Source: Oceanicoccus sp. KOV_DT_Chl (lineage in GTDB: Bacteria > Pseudomonadota > Gammaproteobacteria > Pseudomonadales > Dasaniaceae). Taken from it: a stretch of DNA of 64,000 bases. Position numbers and translations under genes: made by a program. The DNA lies in assembly GCF_900120175.1 (NCBI RefSeq), contig NZ_FQLF01000001.1, positions 62,001 to 126,000 of the forward strand. Reading direction: 5' to 3'. Positions 9,396-19,600 of the stretch are shown here, piece after piece. The notes beneath the pieces are model-generated. The model was not told where the DNA came from, searched no databases, and saw nothing but the letters and a program-made list of their open reading frames with translations. Every line of letters begins with the position of its first letter. The first letter of the stretch is position 1.

Positions 9396-10230
9396 GTGGG
9401 CTGGTATTAGATTCGGGGCTACGGTGCAATTGAATTTGAAAAAGACTGGGCCAATTTTTACCGGTGACCCATAAGCGTTTAGTGCTGGCGTCATAGGCTA
9501 TGCCATTCAACACATTGGTGTTGTTAGTGCGTTTTTGGCGTGGTAGTAATTGGTGTAATCGTACTTTCGCGACGACTTCGCCTGACTCTGGATCAATCAT
9601 CACGATCCAGTTACTTTGCCAGACATTGGCATAAATTAAGCCTTCAACCCATTCCAGCTCATTCAGCTTGTGCAGCGGTTTTCCTGCCAGCGTAACGGCT
9701 AACGTTTTTTCAACCGCAAAGGTATTTGGATTAATAAACTGCAGCAGATTGCTGCCATTGCTGACGATAAGGTGCTGCTGATTATGGGTGAGGCCCCAGC
9801 CTTCACCATTGATGGTGAAGGTCGCCACTGGTGTCAGGTCTTCCACTCGATAGATAAACCCCTGTTGTGACTGCCAGCTGAGTTGATACAGTTTGTCGCC
9901 AATAATGGTAATACCCTCGCCAAAAATATGGGGGGCATTGGCGTGTAGGGTAATTGCGTGAGCGTCGTTCAGGCTGCGACTAAAAACTTTTGACTGCCCG
10001 CGTATACCGCTGCCTTCATAGAGTAGCCCCTTATGGAAAACCAGGCCTTGGGTAAAAACAGCGGGGTCGTGGGGGTGTTCGCTAATAACCGTATAATGAT
10101 AATCAATAATGGCTGCCTGGCTGGCAGCAGCAAATGAAATAATAGTGCTGCACAAAAGGAATAGTATCAGCTTACGGTAACGCCATGATAGAAACGTTAG
10201 GGAATGCTGTTGAACGTTGTAAACTGACAA
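9373..10230 (-). CDS. glutaminyl-peptide cyclotransferase (bacterial beta-propeller type)
   Basis: An exported 285-residue protein with a signal peptide ending near residue 40 (SFAAASQAA). A beta-propeller body follows with the family motifs HDPAVFTQGLVF, LYEGSGIRGQS, FGEGITIIGDKLYQLSWQ, LNELEWVEGLIYANVWQSNWI and VLNGIAYD. This is the plant/bacterial-type enzyme that converts N-terminal Gln to pyroglutamate in the periplasm. It overlaps tapT at its 3' end and lies 3 bases after the ComFB gene, so comFB, this gene and tapT look like one transcript. Confidence 0.9.
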   Translation of the reverse strand: MSVYNVQQHSLTFLSWRYRKLILFLLCSTIISFAAASQAAIIDYHYTVISEHPHDPAVFTQGLVFHKGLLYEGSGIRGQSKVFSRSLNDAHAITLHANAPHIFGEGITIIGDKLYQLSWQSQQGFIYRVEDLTPVATFTINGEGWGLTHNQQHLIVSNGSNLLQFINPNTFAVEKTLAVTLAGKPLHKLNELEWVEGLIYANVWQSNWIVMIDPESGEVVAKVRLHQLLPRQKRTNNTNVLNGIAYDASTKRLWVTGKNWPSLFQIQLHRSPESNTSPHAQTPVR

Positions 10231-10233
10231 ATG

Positions 10234-10539
10234 TTATTCGTATTCCTGTTGGCTGTCATTTACAAACTGGATGGCTTTAGTCACCGCCTGATTTACTTTT
10301 TCCAGCATTTCCTGACGCTCATTAGGCGATAAATAAAATGCCATATCGACATCATGGCGGATGTAGCGTGGCGGTAAATGGTTAAGCGCGACACAGGCAA
10401 TATCAGCAATGTATTCGTTATTACCAAACTGTTCGGGCAGTTGCTGTTGTAACGCCTCGAATACCATGCCCTCGTAATAGTTATGGATACTATCGAGCTC
10501 GGTAGGAAGTAATAAGGGACTTTCATGTGATAGCAGCAT
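10234..10539 (-). CDS. ComFB family protein
   Basis: A 101-residue protein matching the ComFB family: NYYEGMVFEALQQQL, then DIACVALNHLPPRYIRHDVDMAFYLSPNERQEMLEKV. ComFB was named from the Bacillus comF operon. In cyanobacteria and proteobacteria homologues are cyclic-di-nucleotide-linked small proteins, but a role here is not established. It is the first gene of the group with the glutamine cyclotransferase and TapT. Confidence 0.8.
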   Translation of the reverse strand: MLLSHESPLLLPTELDSIHNYYEGMVFEALQQQLPEQFGNNEYIADIACVALNHLPPRYIRHDVDMAFYLSPNERQEMLEKVNQAVTKAIQFVNDSQQEYE

Positions 10540-10605
10540 GATTTTCTCCAGATAAAGCGATTGAACTTGGCTGTTTACCAGTCGTTTCGTTGTGGATATC
10601 GACTT

Positions 10606-12676
10606 TTATAACTTATTGCGAATCAAATCGCGAATAATAAATCGTCCGGGGTTGAGGCCGGTCATTAATTGCCGCGGCAAGGCCGGCACTTCAGCGCAAA
10701 TAATCCGTGCTAATACTTCACTGCATAGCGGGGTGGATGTCAGCCCCCGTGAACCATGGGCAATATTGAGGTAGAGGTTGGGAAAATAGCCGCCCTTGTG
10801 ATCGATTTTATTATTGGCGTTTTTGCGCAGCGCGGCAAAGTCTTCAATAAATCGGGCTCGATCGGGGACGGCACCTACCAGCGGCAAGTAATCGGGGCTG
10901 GTGCAGCGCAAGGCTGCCCGACCGCCCAGTTGTTCCAGTGAGCCGTTAGTGCCTAGTACCAATGACGGCAGCGCAGTTTTTAGACTGCCCAGATTGCGCT
11001 GGTGATCCACGCTGCGAAGTTCGGTATTGCTATCGCCAATATCGAAAGTGGCGCCCACACTGTGTGTGCCATTGATGGCGGGGTGACATAGCCTTCGTGG
11101 CAAAGTACGGTATTTAACGGTGATAGCTGGGGTGAGGCCAGCTGCGTAATTTGTCCCCGTATCGTTTTTACCGGTAACTCGCGGGTTTGGCTAAAGCTAA
11201 GCGCATCATGACTATTGGCAATAATCACTGCATCGCAATTAGCGATACTGTTGGCTTGTGCATCATGCAGTGACCAGCCCTCGGGTTGTTGGTCGAGGCT
11301 GATAACGTCGGTATTGTAAATAACCTGTATCGATGCGTGTTGCACCAGCGATTGGCACAGTGCTGGTGGCGATAACCAACCCGCTTGCGGAAAAAACCAG
11401 GCCGGGTGGGCGAGATCAATTCCCGCTATCGCTGAAGCGGCTTTGGCATCTAAAAATTGTACAAGTTCGGGGTTTGGTCAAAGGCCTGACTGAGCTGAGT
11501 CATTAATTTCAGCTCGGCAGCGCTGTTGGCAAGTTGCATGACACCACAAAAATCCAGCTGTTGAGAATTAATATGATGGCGCTGTTGCCATTGTTGATAA
11601 AAGCGTAAAGCGTATAAATAACTACTCAAATAAAATTCATTCAGTGTTGAACGCTGCGGTGATAGTTTGGTGTAAAGCATGCCTTGTGGATTGCCGGATG
11701 CGCCTTGCGCCAGCGCGGGTTGTCGCTCGATTAGCGTCACCTGCCAGCCACGTTTTGCCATTGCGTAGGCGCTACTGCTGCCTGCTAGTCCGCCGCCAAT
11801 AATTGTAATGTGCTGAGCGGATGTTTTTGGATGTTTCGATAAATACCAAGGTGCTTGATTACTTTTGCGGTTATCGCTGCTTGTCGGTGCTTGCCGTGGC
11901 AGTTGAGGGTCAAAGCGGCCGGTAAGCATTTCCCTTTTGGTGCCAAATCCCGGTGCTTTTTGAATGTGGAAGCCTTGTTGGCCAAGCCCGTGACGAACGG
12001 CACTGGACGCGGTAAAAGTCGCTAAGCTGGTGCTTTCGCCACTTAAATCCGCAATGATGGCATACAGCGTGTCATTCCACAGTTGTGGATTGCGTGTGGG
12101 GGTGAAACCATCTAAAAACCAGGCATCAATGTGGTAAGGGTGATGGTCTCGATAGTCATTTAACTCCGAGCAGCGCAATTGCTCCAGGCCTGCAATAGCA
12201 TCGTCGAAGATTAACAGTAGGCTGACATTGCTATCGGGAAAATCGATCAGGTGTTGGCCGGCGGTCAGGGTCGGGTAGTGGTCAATTAATTGTTCTGCAA
12301 ACGGTTTTAGTTCATCCCAGACGGCTAACACACGGATTAAATCGCTTTTTTTAAGCGGGTATTTTTCTACCGAGACAAACTGCAATCGCGCATGTAGAGG
12401 AGCGGTGCGTTGCCAGAGTTGCCATGCGGCTAAAAAATTCAGGCCACTACCAAAGCCGGTTTCGGCAATGGTAAAGGTTTGCTCTGGCGTTAGTTGTTGC
12501 CAGCGTTGTTCGAGCTGATTGTGCTGTAAAAAAACATAGCGGGTTTCATCCAGACCTTGCAGCTTGGAAAAATAGATATCGTTGAAGTGTTTGGCTTGCG
12601 GTATATCATCATCCAACCATTCAATTTCAGCTGTTTGTAATTGATAGCTGGGCGGCGTGCTGGAGGTGTTTGGCAT
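10606..12676 (-). CDS. mnmC: bifunctional tRNA 5-methylaminomethyl-2-thiouridine synthase MnmC; two apparent frameshifts
   Basis: MnmC completes mnm5s2U34. Its C-terminal FAD oxidase removes the carboxymethyl group and its N-terminal SAM methyltransferase adds the methyl. The N-part shows FNDIYFSK, ETGFGSGLNFLAAW (SAM site) and AWFLDGFTPTRNPQLW. The FAD site IIGGGLAGSSSAYAMAKRGW follows at about residue 275. The frame breaks at GGGG 11469-11472 and at GGGG 11080-11083 (plus strand). One added base at each site joins FDQTPELVQFLDAKAAS and EGYVTPAINGTHSVG into a protein of about 690 residues ending with a normal oxidase C-terminus. Sequencing error is the likeliest cause. Confidence 0.9.
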
Positions 12677-12759
12677 GGTAGCAGTATTGCGGCAACAAGG
12701 TAGCTAACCTTAGCATAAGCGTTAGCTACTGTTGTAGGGTAATCAGCATTCAGTCAGTT

Positions 12760-13959
12760 TTATAAGGCCAGGCCCGCGGGATAATAAATCAAGCGTGGTT
12801 TGGCTGGATCAGAGCTATCGAAAATAACCACATAATATTTTTCAGTTTTAGCTTTAACTTCTTCTCGCCAGCGATTAAAACCGACGATAAATAGTGTGTC
12901 TCCACCCATAATGCTTGCTGAGCCGCGATATATATTGTGACCGGCAGGACGCAGCGTATTGGCAACTGCTGGACCGGTAGTACCATCGGCGGCGAGCGCT
13001 TTAACATTAAGAATCTTGTTATAACTGGACGTCTTTTGCGGGTCCGGTGTGGCTAGCAATTCGGTGATGCGAATCTCTTCAGCTTGAACTTCTTCCGCTG
13101 TGCTTAAAAATACAATGCCTGAGCCAGATTGGGTGCTGTCTTCAATGGTTGAGGTTGCCGTGGCAGCTGGTTTCTCAGTAGCGGTGGTAACTGCGTTGTT
13201 GCCGGGAGCGCTGACGGCATCGGGTACTGTGGCAGTGGCTACTGGGGCTGGTGTGTTGCTAGCTGCTGCGCTAGCTGCGGCCGCTTTGGCTGCGGCTGCT
13301 TTTTTCTCTGCTGCTAATCTGGCTTGTTCAGCAGCGGCCTCTTCCTTTGCCTGTTGCTCCGAGAGCTGTGCTTTTAAACGCGCAATTTCCGCTGCTGCAG
13401 CCTCTGCTTTGAGACGTTGTTCCTCGGCGAGACGTTGCTGTTTAAGCGTTTGTTGTTGCTTTGCGACTTTTTCAATCGTTGCGTTTTGTTGGGTTATTTG
13501 CTTGGATAATTTGTCTATGTCAGCGGTGGTGGTTGTTAATTGTGCGTTGAGGGATTCAGCTTCTTGCTGTAATTCAAATAATTGACTGTTGGCCTTTTTA
13601 TATTTGCGCTCTGCCAGTGCAAACTTGAATTCGCTATTTTTCAGCACTGCCTGATTATCATCAGTAGGCTCTGCATTATATTGGGCTTGGGCCTGGTCCA
13701 ACTCTGCTTGAGCTTCATCCAAACCATCCTGTTCAGGTGCATCTTGATTGGCTAGTGGTGCTAGCGCTGCTTTATTAGCAGCAATGGCAGTTTGTAATTG
13801 TGCTTGTTGGGTTTGTAGTTGCTGCAATTGCTGTTGAAATGCGGTCAGTTTTTGTTGTTCGGATTGCAGGCTCTGCCCCAGTGTTAAAGAACTACTGATG
13901 ATGATAAGCAACAATAGGGATAATCGCGTGAGTAACGTGTGAATATTCGAATGTGGCAT
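12760..13959 (-). CDS. exported coiled-coil protein of unknown function
   Basis: A 399-residue protein with a signal peptide (about residues 1-29, LLLLIIISSSLTLGQ). A long Gln/Ala/Glu/Lys-rich coiled coil covers about residues 30-235, an Ala/Thr/Pro low-complexity linker about 235-280, and a C-terminal globular domain of about 110 residues (SGIVFLSTAEEVQAEEIRI to LIYYPAGLAL). The layout resembles TolA or EnvC-like periplasmic proteins, but no LytM or TolA-III signature is visible. It is transcribed alone, 83 bases upstream of mnmC. Confidence 0.65.
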   Translation of the reverse strand: MPHSNIHTLLTRLSLLLLIIISSSLTLGQSLQSEQQKLTAFQQQLQQLQTQQAQLQTAIAANKAALAPLANQDAPEQDGLDEAQAELDQAQAQYNAEPTDDNQAVLKNSEFKFALAERKYKKANSQLFELQQEAESLNAQLTTTTADIDKLSKQITQQNATIEKVAKQQQTLKQQRLAEEQRLKAEAAAAEIARLKAQLSEQQAKEEAAAEQARLAAEKKAAAAKAAAASAAASNTPAPVATATVPDAVSAPGNNAVTTATEKPAATATSTIEDSTQSGSGIVFLSTAEEVQAEEIRITELLATPDPQKTSSYNKILNVKALAADGTTGPAVANTLRPAGHNIYRGSASIMGGDTLFIVGFNRWREEVKAKTEKYYVVIFDSSDPAKPRLIYYPAGLAL

Positions 13960-14259
13960 AAACCGATAGTTTCCTGTAACGGCGAGTGTTTGTGTAATGG
14001 GTGTGATATTTTGTATAAAAAATAAACAGCCTGGCAGTTGTAGTATTACTAGCCTGACGGTCAGCTCTTATCTGCATTGTTATAGCTGCTTGCTAAAACC
14101 CAACAGGATTATAGACCATTGTGCATGATTATGAGCTTTAATATCTCGGTGCTGTGCGTTGCTTCAAACTGTGGCAGAGCTTGTCACTACGGCCAATGTT
14201 ATCCATTAAGTGTCTATGGGGACCACCAAGGGGTAGCTAGCCGCCTTGGTGGTGAATTT
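13960..14259. other. intergenic region, probable minus-strand promoter
   Basis: About 300 bases between the start of the coiled-coil gene and the 3' end of the MaoC gene. On the minus strand a TATACA-type -10 element (TGTATA at 14012-14017 on the plus strand) lies upstream of the coiled-coil gene, without a good -35. An 11-base palindrome CTGAC-G-GTCAG sits at 14054-14064. I see nothing else beyond the hairpin at 14222-14253. Confidence 0.35.
14222..14253. terminator. strong hairpin after the MaoC gene
   Basis: ACCACCAAGG (14222-14231) and CCTTGGTGGT (14244-14253) form a perfect 10-bp stem. It lies just past the stop of the minus-strand MaoC gene. There is no clear T-run on that strand, so termination efficiency is uncertain. 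Confidence 0.6.
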
Positions 14260-14733
14260 TCAGCCAATGGTGATGGCAGGTAGTACCGGTTTTGGCAAGA
14301 CCAGTTTTTCGGTGGGGGCCATCACTTCGGCGCTGCCTTTAGCTACCGTTTTCCCGTGTTGGTTGATAGCGGTGGTATTGAGAGTGACAAATTTTTTGGC
14401 ATCATTCTTGGCGGTCACTTCCAGTTCGACAGTGACGGTGTCGCCAATTTTAACCGGGGCACGAAATGACAGGCTCTGTCCTAGATAAATGGTACCTGGT
14501 CCCGGCAGTTCCAGGGCCAGTGCCGCAGAAATAACTGATCCGGTCCAGGCTCCGTGGCCAATTCGCTCCTGAAACATCGTGCTGGCGGCAAATTCAGCGT
14601 CCAAATGCACGGGATTTACATCACCTGATACCGCAGCAAACATGACCAGATCGTCTTCAGACAGGGTTTTGCTGTAGCTGGCAGTTTGGCCGATGGTGAT
14701 TTCGTCGTAGGTTACATTTTGTAGCGTGCTCAC
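14260..14733 (-). CDS. MaoC-like hot-dog (R)-specific enoyl-CoA hydratase
   Basis: A 157-residue single hot-dog protein with the hydratase-2 signature: DDLVMFAAVSGDVNPVHLD (catalytic Asp and His), then IGHGAWTGSVISAAL. Family members hydrate trans-2-enoyl-CoA to (R)-3-hydroxyacyl-CoA and can link beta-oxidation to polyhydroxyalkanoate or other acyl pathways. It is divergent from fadD, 166 bases apart, which fits a shared fatty-acid role, but no PHA synthase is in the window. Confidence 0.85.
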   Translation of the reverse strand: MSTLQNVTYDEITIGQTASYSKTLSEDDLVMFAAVSGDVNPVHLDAEFAASTMFQERIGHGAWTGSVISAALALELPGPGTIYLGQSLSFRAPVKIGDTVTVELEVTAKNDAKKFVTLNTTAINQHGKTVAKGSAEVMAPTEKLVLPKPVLPAITIG

Positions 14734-14846
14734 ATTAGGTCCTTAATTTATTGAGATTAAAGCGGCATTGTAGACGATTCTATTCTGGCGCTCTAATCCA
14801 TAGTTGCTTAATCAATAGCGATGCCCATTACAGCGGAACTGATCTT

Positions 14847-14875
14847 TTGACGATTGCTACTGAGTTAGATACTCT
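14847..14875 (+). promoter_or_regulatory. possible fadD promoter
   Basis: TTGACG (14847-14852), 17-base spacer, TACTCT (14870-14875), 24 bases before the fadD start. The -35 is good and the -10 is weak. No clear FadR-type operator was found. Confidence 0.4.
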
Positions 14876-14899
14876 GCGCTGTCGGCAACTCGGGGTCAG

Positions 14900-16555
14900 A
14901 TGCAAACGACGATTATCCAACAGGCGTTAGTTAAACAGGGTATAGATCCTGAGGCGGACTTGCGTGCTGGCACGCATTTAGTGCAGCTGTTTCAACAGGC
15001 GGTTGAGCAGTTTGGCCCCAGTCCCGCAGTGACTAGCTTAGGGCATACACTGAGTTACCAGCAGTTGGGTGAACTGGCACAGCGTTTTGCTGCCTATTTA
15101 CAATTGCACACCGATCTGCAGCCCGGCGATCGCATCGCCATTCAATTGCCTAACTTAATTCAGTATCCGGTGGTGTTGTACGGTGCCTTGATGGCTGGTT
15201 TGGTGGTGGTGAATACCAACCCGCTTTACTCAGGACGAGAGCTGGAACACCAGCTCAATGATTCTGGCGCCAAGGCTATCGTGGTATTGGCGAATGTAGC
15301 TAACACTTTGCAGCAAGTAGTGGCCAATACCCGCATTAACTATGTGGTGGTTACCGAACTGGCCGATCTTCACCCCTGGCTGCAGCGCTACGGTATTAAT
15401 CTGGGGGCAAAATATTTAAAAGGGATGGTGCCGTCGTTATCTTTACCCAATAGTATGAAATTACGCACGGCGTTGAATATGGCAGATGCCAGCCGCTATC
15501 AGCCCATGCCCATCAATTCAGAACAGGTTGCGATGCTGCAATATACCGGTGGCACTACCGGGGTGGCCAAAGGCGCGATGCTGAGTCATCGCAATCTGGT
15601 GAGTAATGTCTTCCAATCTATGGCGATGTTCAGCTCCTATGGGTTTGAGTCACAACAGGAGACCATGGTGGCGCCACTGCCGCTGTACCATATTTATTCA
15701 TTTACCACTGGCATGTTGATGCTGGTGTCGGGGAATCATAGTGTATTGATTCCTGATCCGCGCAACACCAAAGCCTTAATAGAAGCGATGCGTCGGTATC
15801 CGATGACAACATTTTGCGGCATCAATACGTTATTTGTTTCGCTATGCAATAACCCGGCAATGCAGTCCGTTGATTTTTCACGGTTAAAAATGACGCTTTC
15901 TGGCGGGATGGCATTGACGGCTGATGCGGCCCAGCAGTGGCAGCGAGTGACCGGCATTGAAGTCTATCAAGGCTATGGTCTAACTGAAACTTCACCCGTT
16001 GTGACGGTGAACCCGGGCAAAGGCAATCAAATCGACAGTATTGGTTTGGCGGTACCGCATACCCAGATTAAGTTAGTCGATGATAGTGGTAATGAGGTAG
16101 CTCAGGGTGAGCGTGGTGAATTATGTGTTAAAGGCCCGCAGGTTATGGAAGGCTATTGGCAGCGGCCGGAGGCTACAGCAGAAGTAATGGATAGTGACGG
16201 ATTTTTTGCCACCGGAGATATTGCTATTCTGAAAGCTGATGGCTACTTGAAAATTGTCGACCGCAAGAAAGATATGATTGTGGTGTCGGGCTTTAATGTC
16301 TACCCCAATGAGTTGGAAGACGTGATGAGCGAGCACCCGCAAGTGGTGGAATGTGCTGCGGTGGGTGTGGCGGATGAAAAATCCGGCGAAGCGGTAAAAA
16401 TGTTTGTAGTCGTTAGCGAACCCGTGGCAGTCGAAGATTTACAGCAGTTTTGTAAAGAGCGCATGACCGGCTATAAAGTACCGCGCCATTTTGAGTTTCG
16501 CGATGAGTTACCCAAATCGGCTGTCGGTAAAATTTTGCGGCGAGAATTAAGGTGA
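14900..16555 (+). CDS. fadD: long-chain-fatty-acid--CoA ligase
   Basis: A 551-residue acyl-adenylate-forming enzyme that activates fatty acids with ATP and CoA at the inner membrane. Visible are the AMP-binding loop LQYTGGTTGVAKGA (about residues 213-226), YQGYGLTETSP, GWxx-type FFATGDIAIL, DRKKDMIVVSGFNVYPNELED and a C-terminal KSAVGKILRRELR carrying the catalytic Lys. Length and motifs fit gammaproteobacterial FadD. The MaoC hydratase is divergently transcribed next to it. Confidence 0.92.
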   Translation: MQTTIIQQALVKQGIDPEADLRAGTHLVQLFQQAVEQFGPSPAVTSLGHTLSYQQLGELAQRFAAYLQLHTDLQPGDRIAIQLPNLIQYPVVLYGALMAGLVVVNTNPLYSGRELEHQLNDSGAKAIVVLANVANTLQQVVANTRINYVVVTELADLHPWLQRYGINLGAKYLKGMVPSLSLPNSMKLRTALNMADASRYQPMPINSEQVAMLQYTGGTTGVAKGAMLSHRNLVSNVFQSMAMFSSYGFESQQETMVAPLPLYHIYSFTTGMLMLVSGNHSVLIPDPRNTKALIEAMRRYPMTTFCGINTLFVSLCNNPAMQSVDFSRLKMTLSGGMALTADAAQQWQRVTGIEVYQGYGLTETSPVVTVNPGKGNQIDSIGLAVPHTQIKLVDDSGNEVAQGERGELCVKGPQVMEGYWQRPEATAEVMDSDGFFATGDIAILKADGYLKIVDRKKDMIVVSGFNVYPNELEDVMSEHPQVVECAAVGVADEKSGEAVKMFVVVSEPVAVEDLQQFCKERMTGYKVPRHFEFRDELPKSAVGKILRRELR

Positions 16556-16657
16556 GCGCCGCCGGCGAGCCTGGTGTTGAGTCCCAATAATTAATCCCTT
16601 TATGTTTTTATCCGGTTTATAATTCGCCCTTTTTATCGAGACTTATTGTTGTAGCCT

Positions 16658-19600
16658 GTGGACCAGTCCCTTCATTCCCTCCGTGATCAAATCAAACATT
16701 GCATGTTGTTTGACCGTCATCCTTTGCAGCGCAAGTTGCACGCATTGGCAAAACGTTTGGCGGACAAACAAGCCAGTGAACAGCAGCTGCAGGATCTTCA
16801 GACCCGGTTGGCACAATCAATAGCCTTGGTTGAGCAGCGGCGCGATAAATTACCTACTATTGAATTTCCCCCCTTACCCATTGCCGATAAGCGTGATGAG
16901 ATCGCAGCGGCGATTGCTGCTCATCAGGTTGTCGTCATCGCCGGTGAAACCGGTTCAGGAAAAACCACGCAACTGCCAAAAATTTGTTTGGAATTAGGGC
17001 GCGGCGTCAGCGGCTTTATCGGCCATACCCAGCCTAGACGCCTGGCGGCCAGAACCGTTGCTCAACGCATTGCTGATGAGCTAAAAACTCCCTTGGGTGA
17101 GGGCGTGGGTTATCAGGTGCGGTTTACTGATCATGTCTCCGATACCACCCATATAAAATTAATGACCGATGGTATTTTGTTGGCGGAAATTCAGCGCGAT
17201 CGCTATCTGAACCGCTACGATACAATCATTATTGATGAAGCTCATGAGCGCAGTCTGAATATTGATTTTTTGCTCGGTTATCTCAAGCAACTCCTGTCTA
17301 AACGTCCCGATTTAAAATTAATTATTACCTCTGCCACCATCGATCTGGAACGTTTCTCTACGCATTTTGACGACGCGCCGATTATTGAGGTTTCTGGTCG
17401 AACCTATCCAGTAGATACCTGGTATCGCCCTATGGATGAACTGGCCGAGGACGCCAGTCTTACCCACAGTATTCAACTGGCGATTGAAGAGTTGATGCAA
17501 CATGAATCGACCGCAGGGCAAAATCGTCAGGGCGATGTGCTGGTATTTCTCAGTGGCGAAGCGGATATTCGCGAAGTCGCATTGCATCTAAGAAAGCTGC
17601 AAAAAGAAACCCGTGCCTGGCAACACTGCGAAGTGTTGCCACTATACGCCCGTCTGTCTAATGCCGAACAAAATAAAGTGTTTCAGACTGAGCAACGCCG
17701 TGGCCGCAGAATAGTTTTGGCGACCAATGTAGCAGAAACCTCCTTAACCGTGCCCGGTATTCGCTATGTGGTTGATCCCGGCTACGCGCGTATTAGTCGC
17801 TATAGTTACCGTACTAAAGTACAGCGCTTGCCGATTGAGCCGATCTCGCAGGCCAGTGCCAATCAGCGTAAAGGTCGTTGCGGTCGGGTGGCAGAAGGGA
17901 TTTGTGTGCGGCTTTATGACGAAGATGATTTTAATTTACGTCCGGAATTTACTGATCCGGAAATAAAACGCACCAATCTAGCCGCAGTTATTTTGCAAAT
18001 GCTGGGGATGCGCATAGGTGAAGTGGAGCAGTTTCCTTTTGTTGATCCACCTGACCGGCGGATGATAGGCGACGGCTTTAAATTGCTGGAAGAATTGGGG
18101 GCGGTTGATAAAAAGCGTGGACTGAGTGCAGTGGGTAAAATTTTAACCCGCTTTCAAGTGGATCCACGTTTGGCGCGAATGATGATCGCTGCCAATCAAC
18201 ACAATTGTTTGCAGGAAATATTAATCATAGTCAGTGCGCTCAGTATTCAGGACCCGCGCGAGCGGCCAGCGGATAAACAGCAAGCATCCGATGAAAAACA
18301 CCGCCGTTTTTGGCATAAGGATTCGGATTTTTTAACGCTGGTTAATCTTTGGCAGTACTATGAAGAGCAGCGTCAGGAACTGACTCAAAACCAACTGCGT
18401 AAACTGTGCAAAAAAGAATTTCTGTCGTTTATGCGCATGCGCGAGTGGCGGGATATACATCACCAGTTGCGTTTGGTATGTAAAGAACTGCAATACAAGC
18501 AGAATAAAGAGCCGGCCAGTTTCGAGGCAGTACATCGGGCTTTATTGGCGGGCTTGCTGAGTCACATCGCCAATCTGGATGAAAACCGTGAATATCTGGG
18601 TGCTCGTAACCGGCGGCTAAAAATATTTCCTGCATCGGCTATTTTCAAAAAATCACCGAAATGGATAATGGCCGCAGAAATTACCGAGACCTCGCAGGTC
18701 TATGCACGCTGCTGTGCAATGATTGATCCTGATTGGCTGCTGGGTATTAACGATAAGCTACTAAAGCGTCACTATAGCGAACCGCATTGGGAGCAAAAAA
18801 ACGGCCGGGTAATGGCCTTTGAAAATACCAGTCTGTATGGATTGACGATTCGCGATCGGCACCGGGTGCACTACGGCCCGATTGATAGCGGTTTATCCCG
18901 CGAGATTTTGATTCGCGGTGCCTTGGTAGAAGGGAGAGTCAGTAAAACCAGCAATACCATCAAAGCCCCCTTTTTTATACATAACCAAAAGTTGGTGAAA
19001 GACGTAGAGGCACTGGAAGCGAAATCGCGGCGCCGTGACATATTGGTTGACGATCAGCAGTTATTTCAATTTTATGAGGAGCGTTTGGGACAGGATCTCA
19101 TTACCCTCAAGCATTTTGAAAGTTGGCGCAAAGGCATTGAACGCGAGCAACCTAAACTGTTATTTATCGACAGGCAGCGTTTGATGCGTCACGACGCGGG
19201 TGATGTAAATGAGCAACAATTCCCTTCACGTCTGCCCGTTGGTGATTTGGTTTTTGCGTTAAGTTATCACTTTGAACCGGGGCATCGGGCAGATGGTGTC
19301 ACTGTGACTATTCCCATTGGTTTGTTAAATCGGGTGCCGCGTCACCGCTTTGAGTGGCTGGTCCCTGGCATGCTGCGGGATAAGTGTATCGCGCTGGTCA
19401 AATTACTACCCAAGCAATTGCGTAAACAAGTGGTACCGGTACCGGAGTTTGTCGATAAATGTTTAGCGCAGATTAAAGCCGATGATGTGCCCTTGCTGGA
19501 AGTATTAACCCGACAGTTAAAACAGTTGGCAGCGGTGGTTATTCCTATGGAGAGCTGGCAGCCGGAACTGCTGGATGATTTTTATCGGATGAATTATCGG

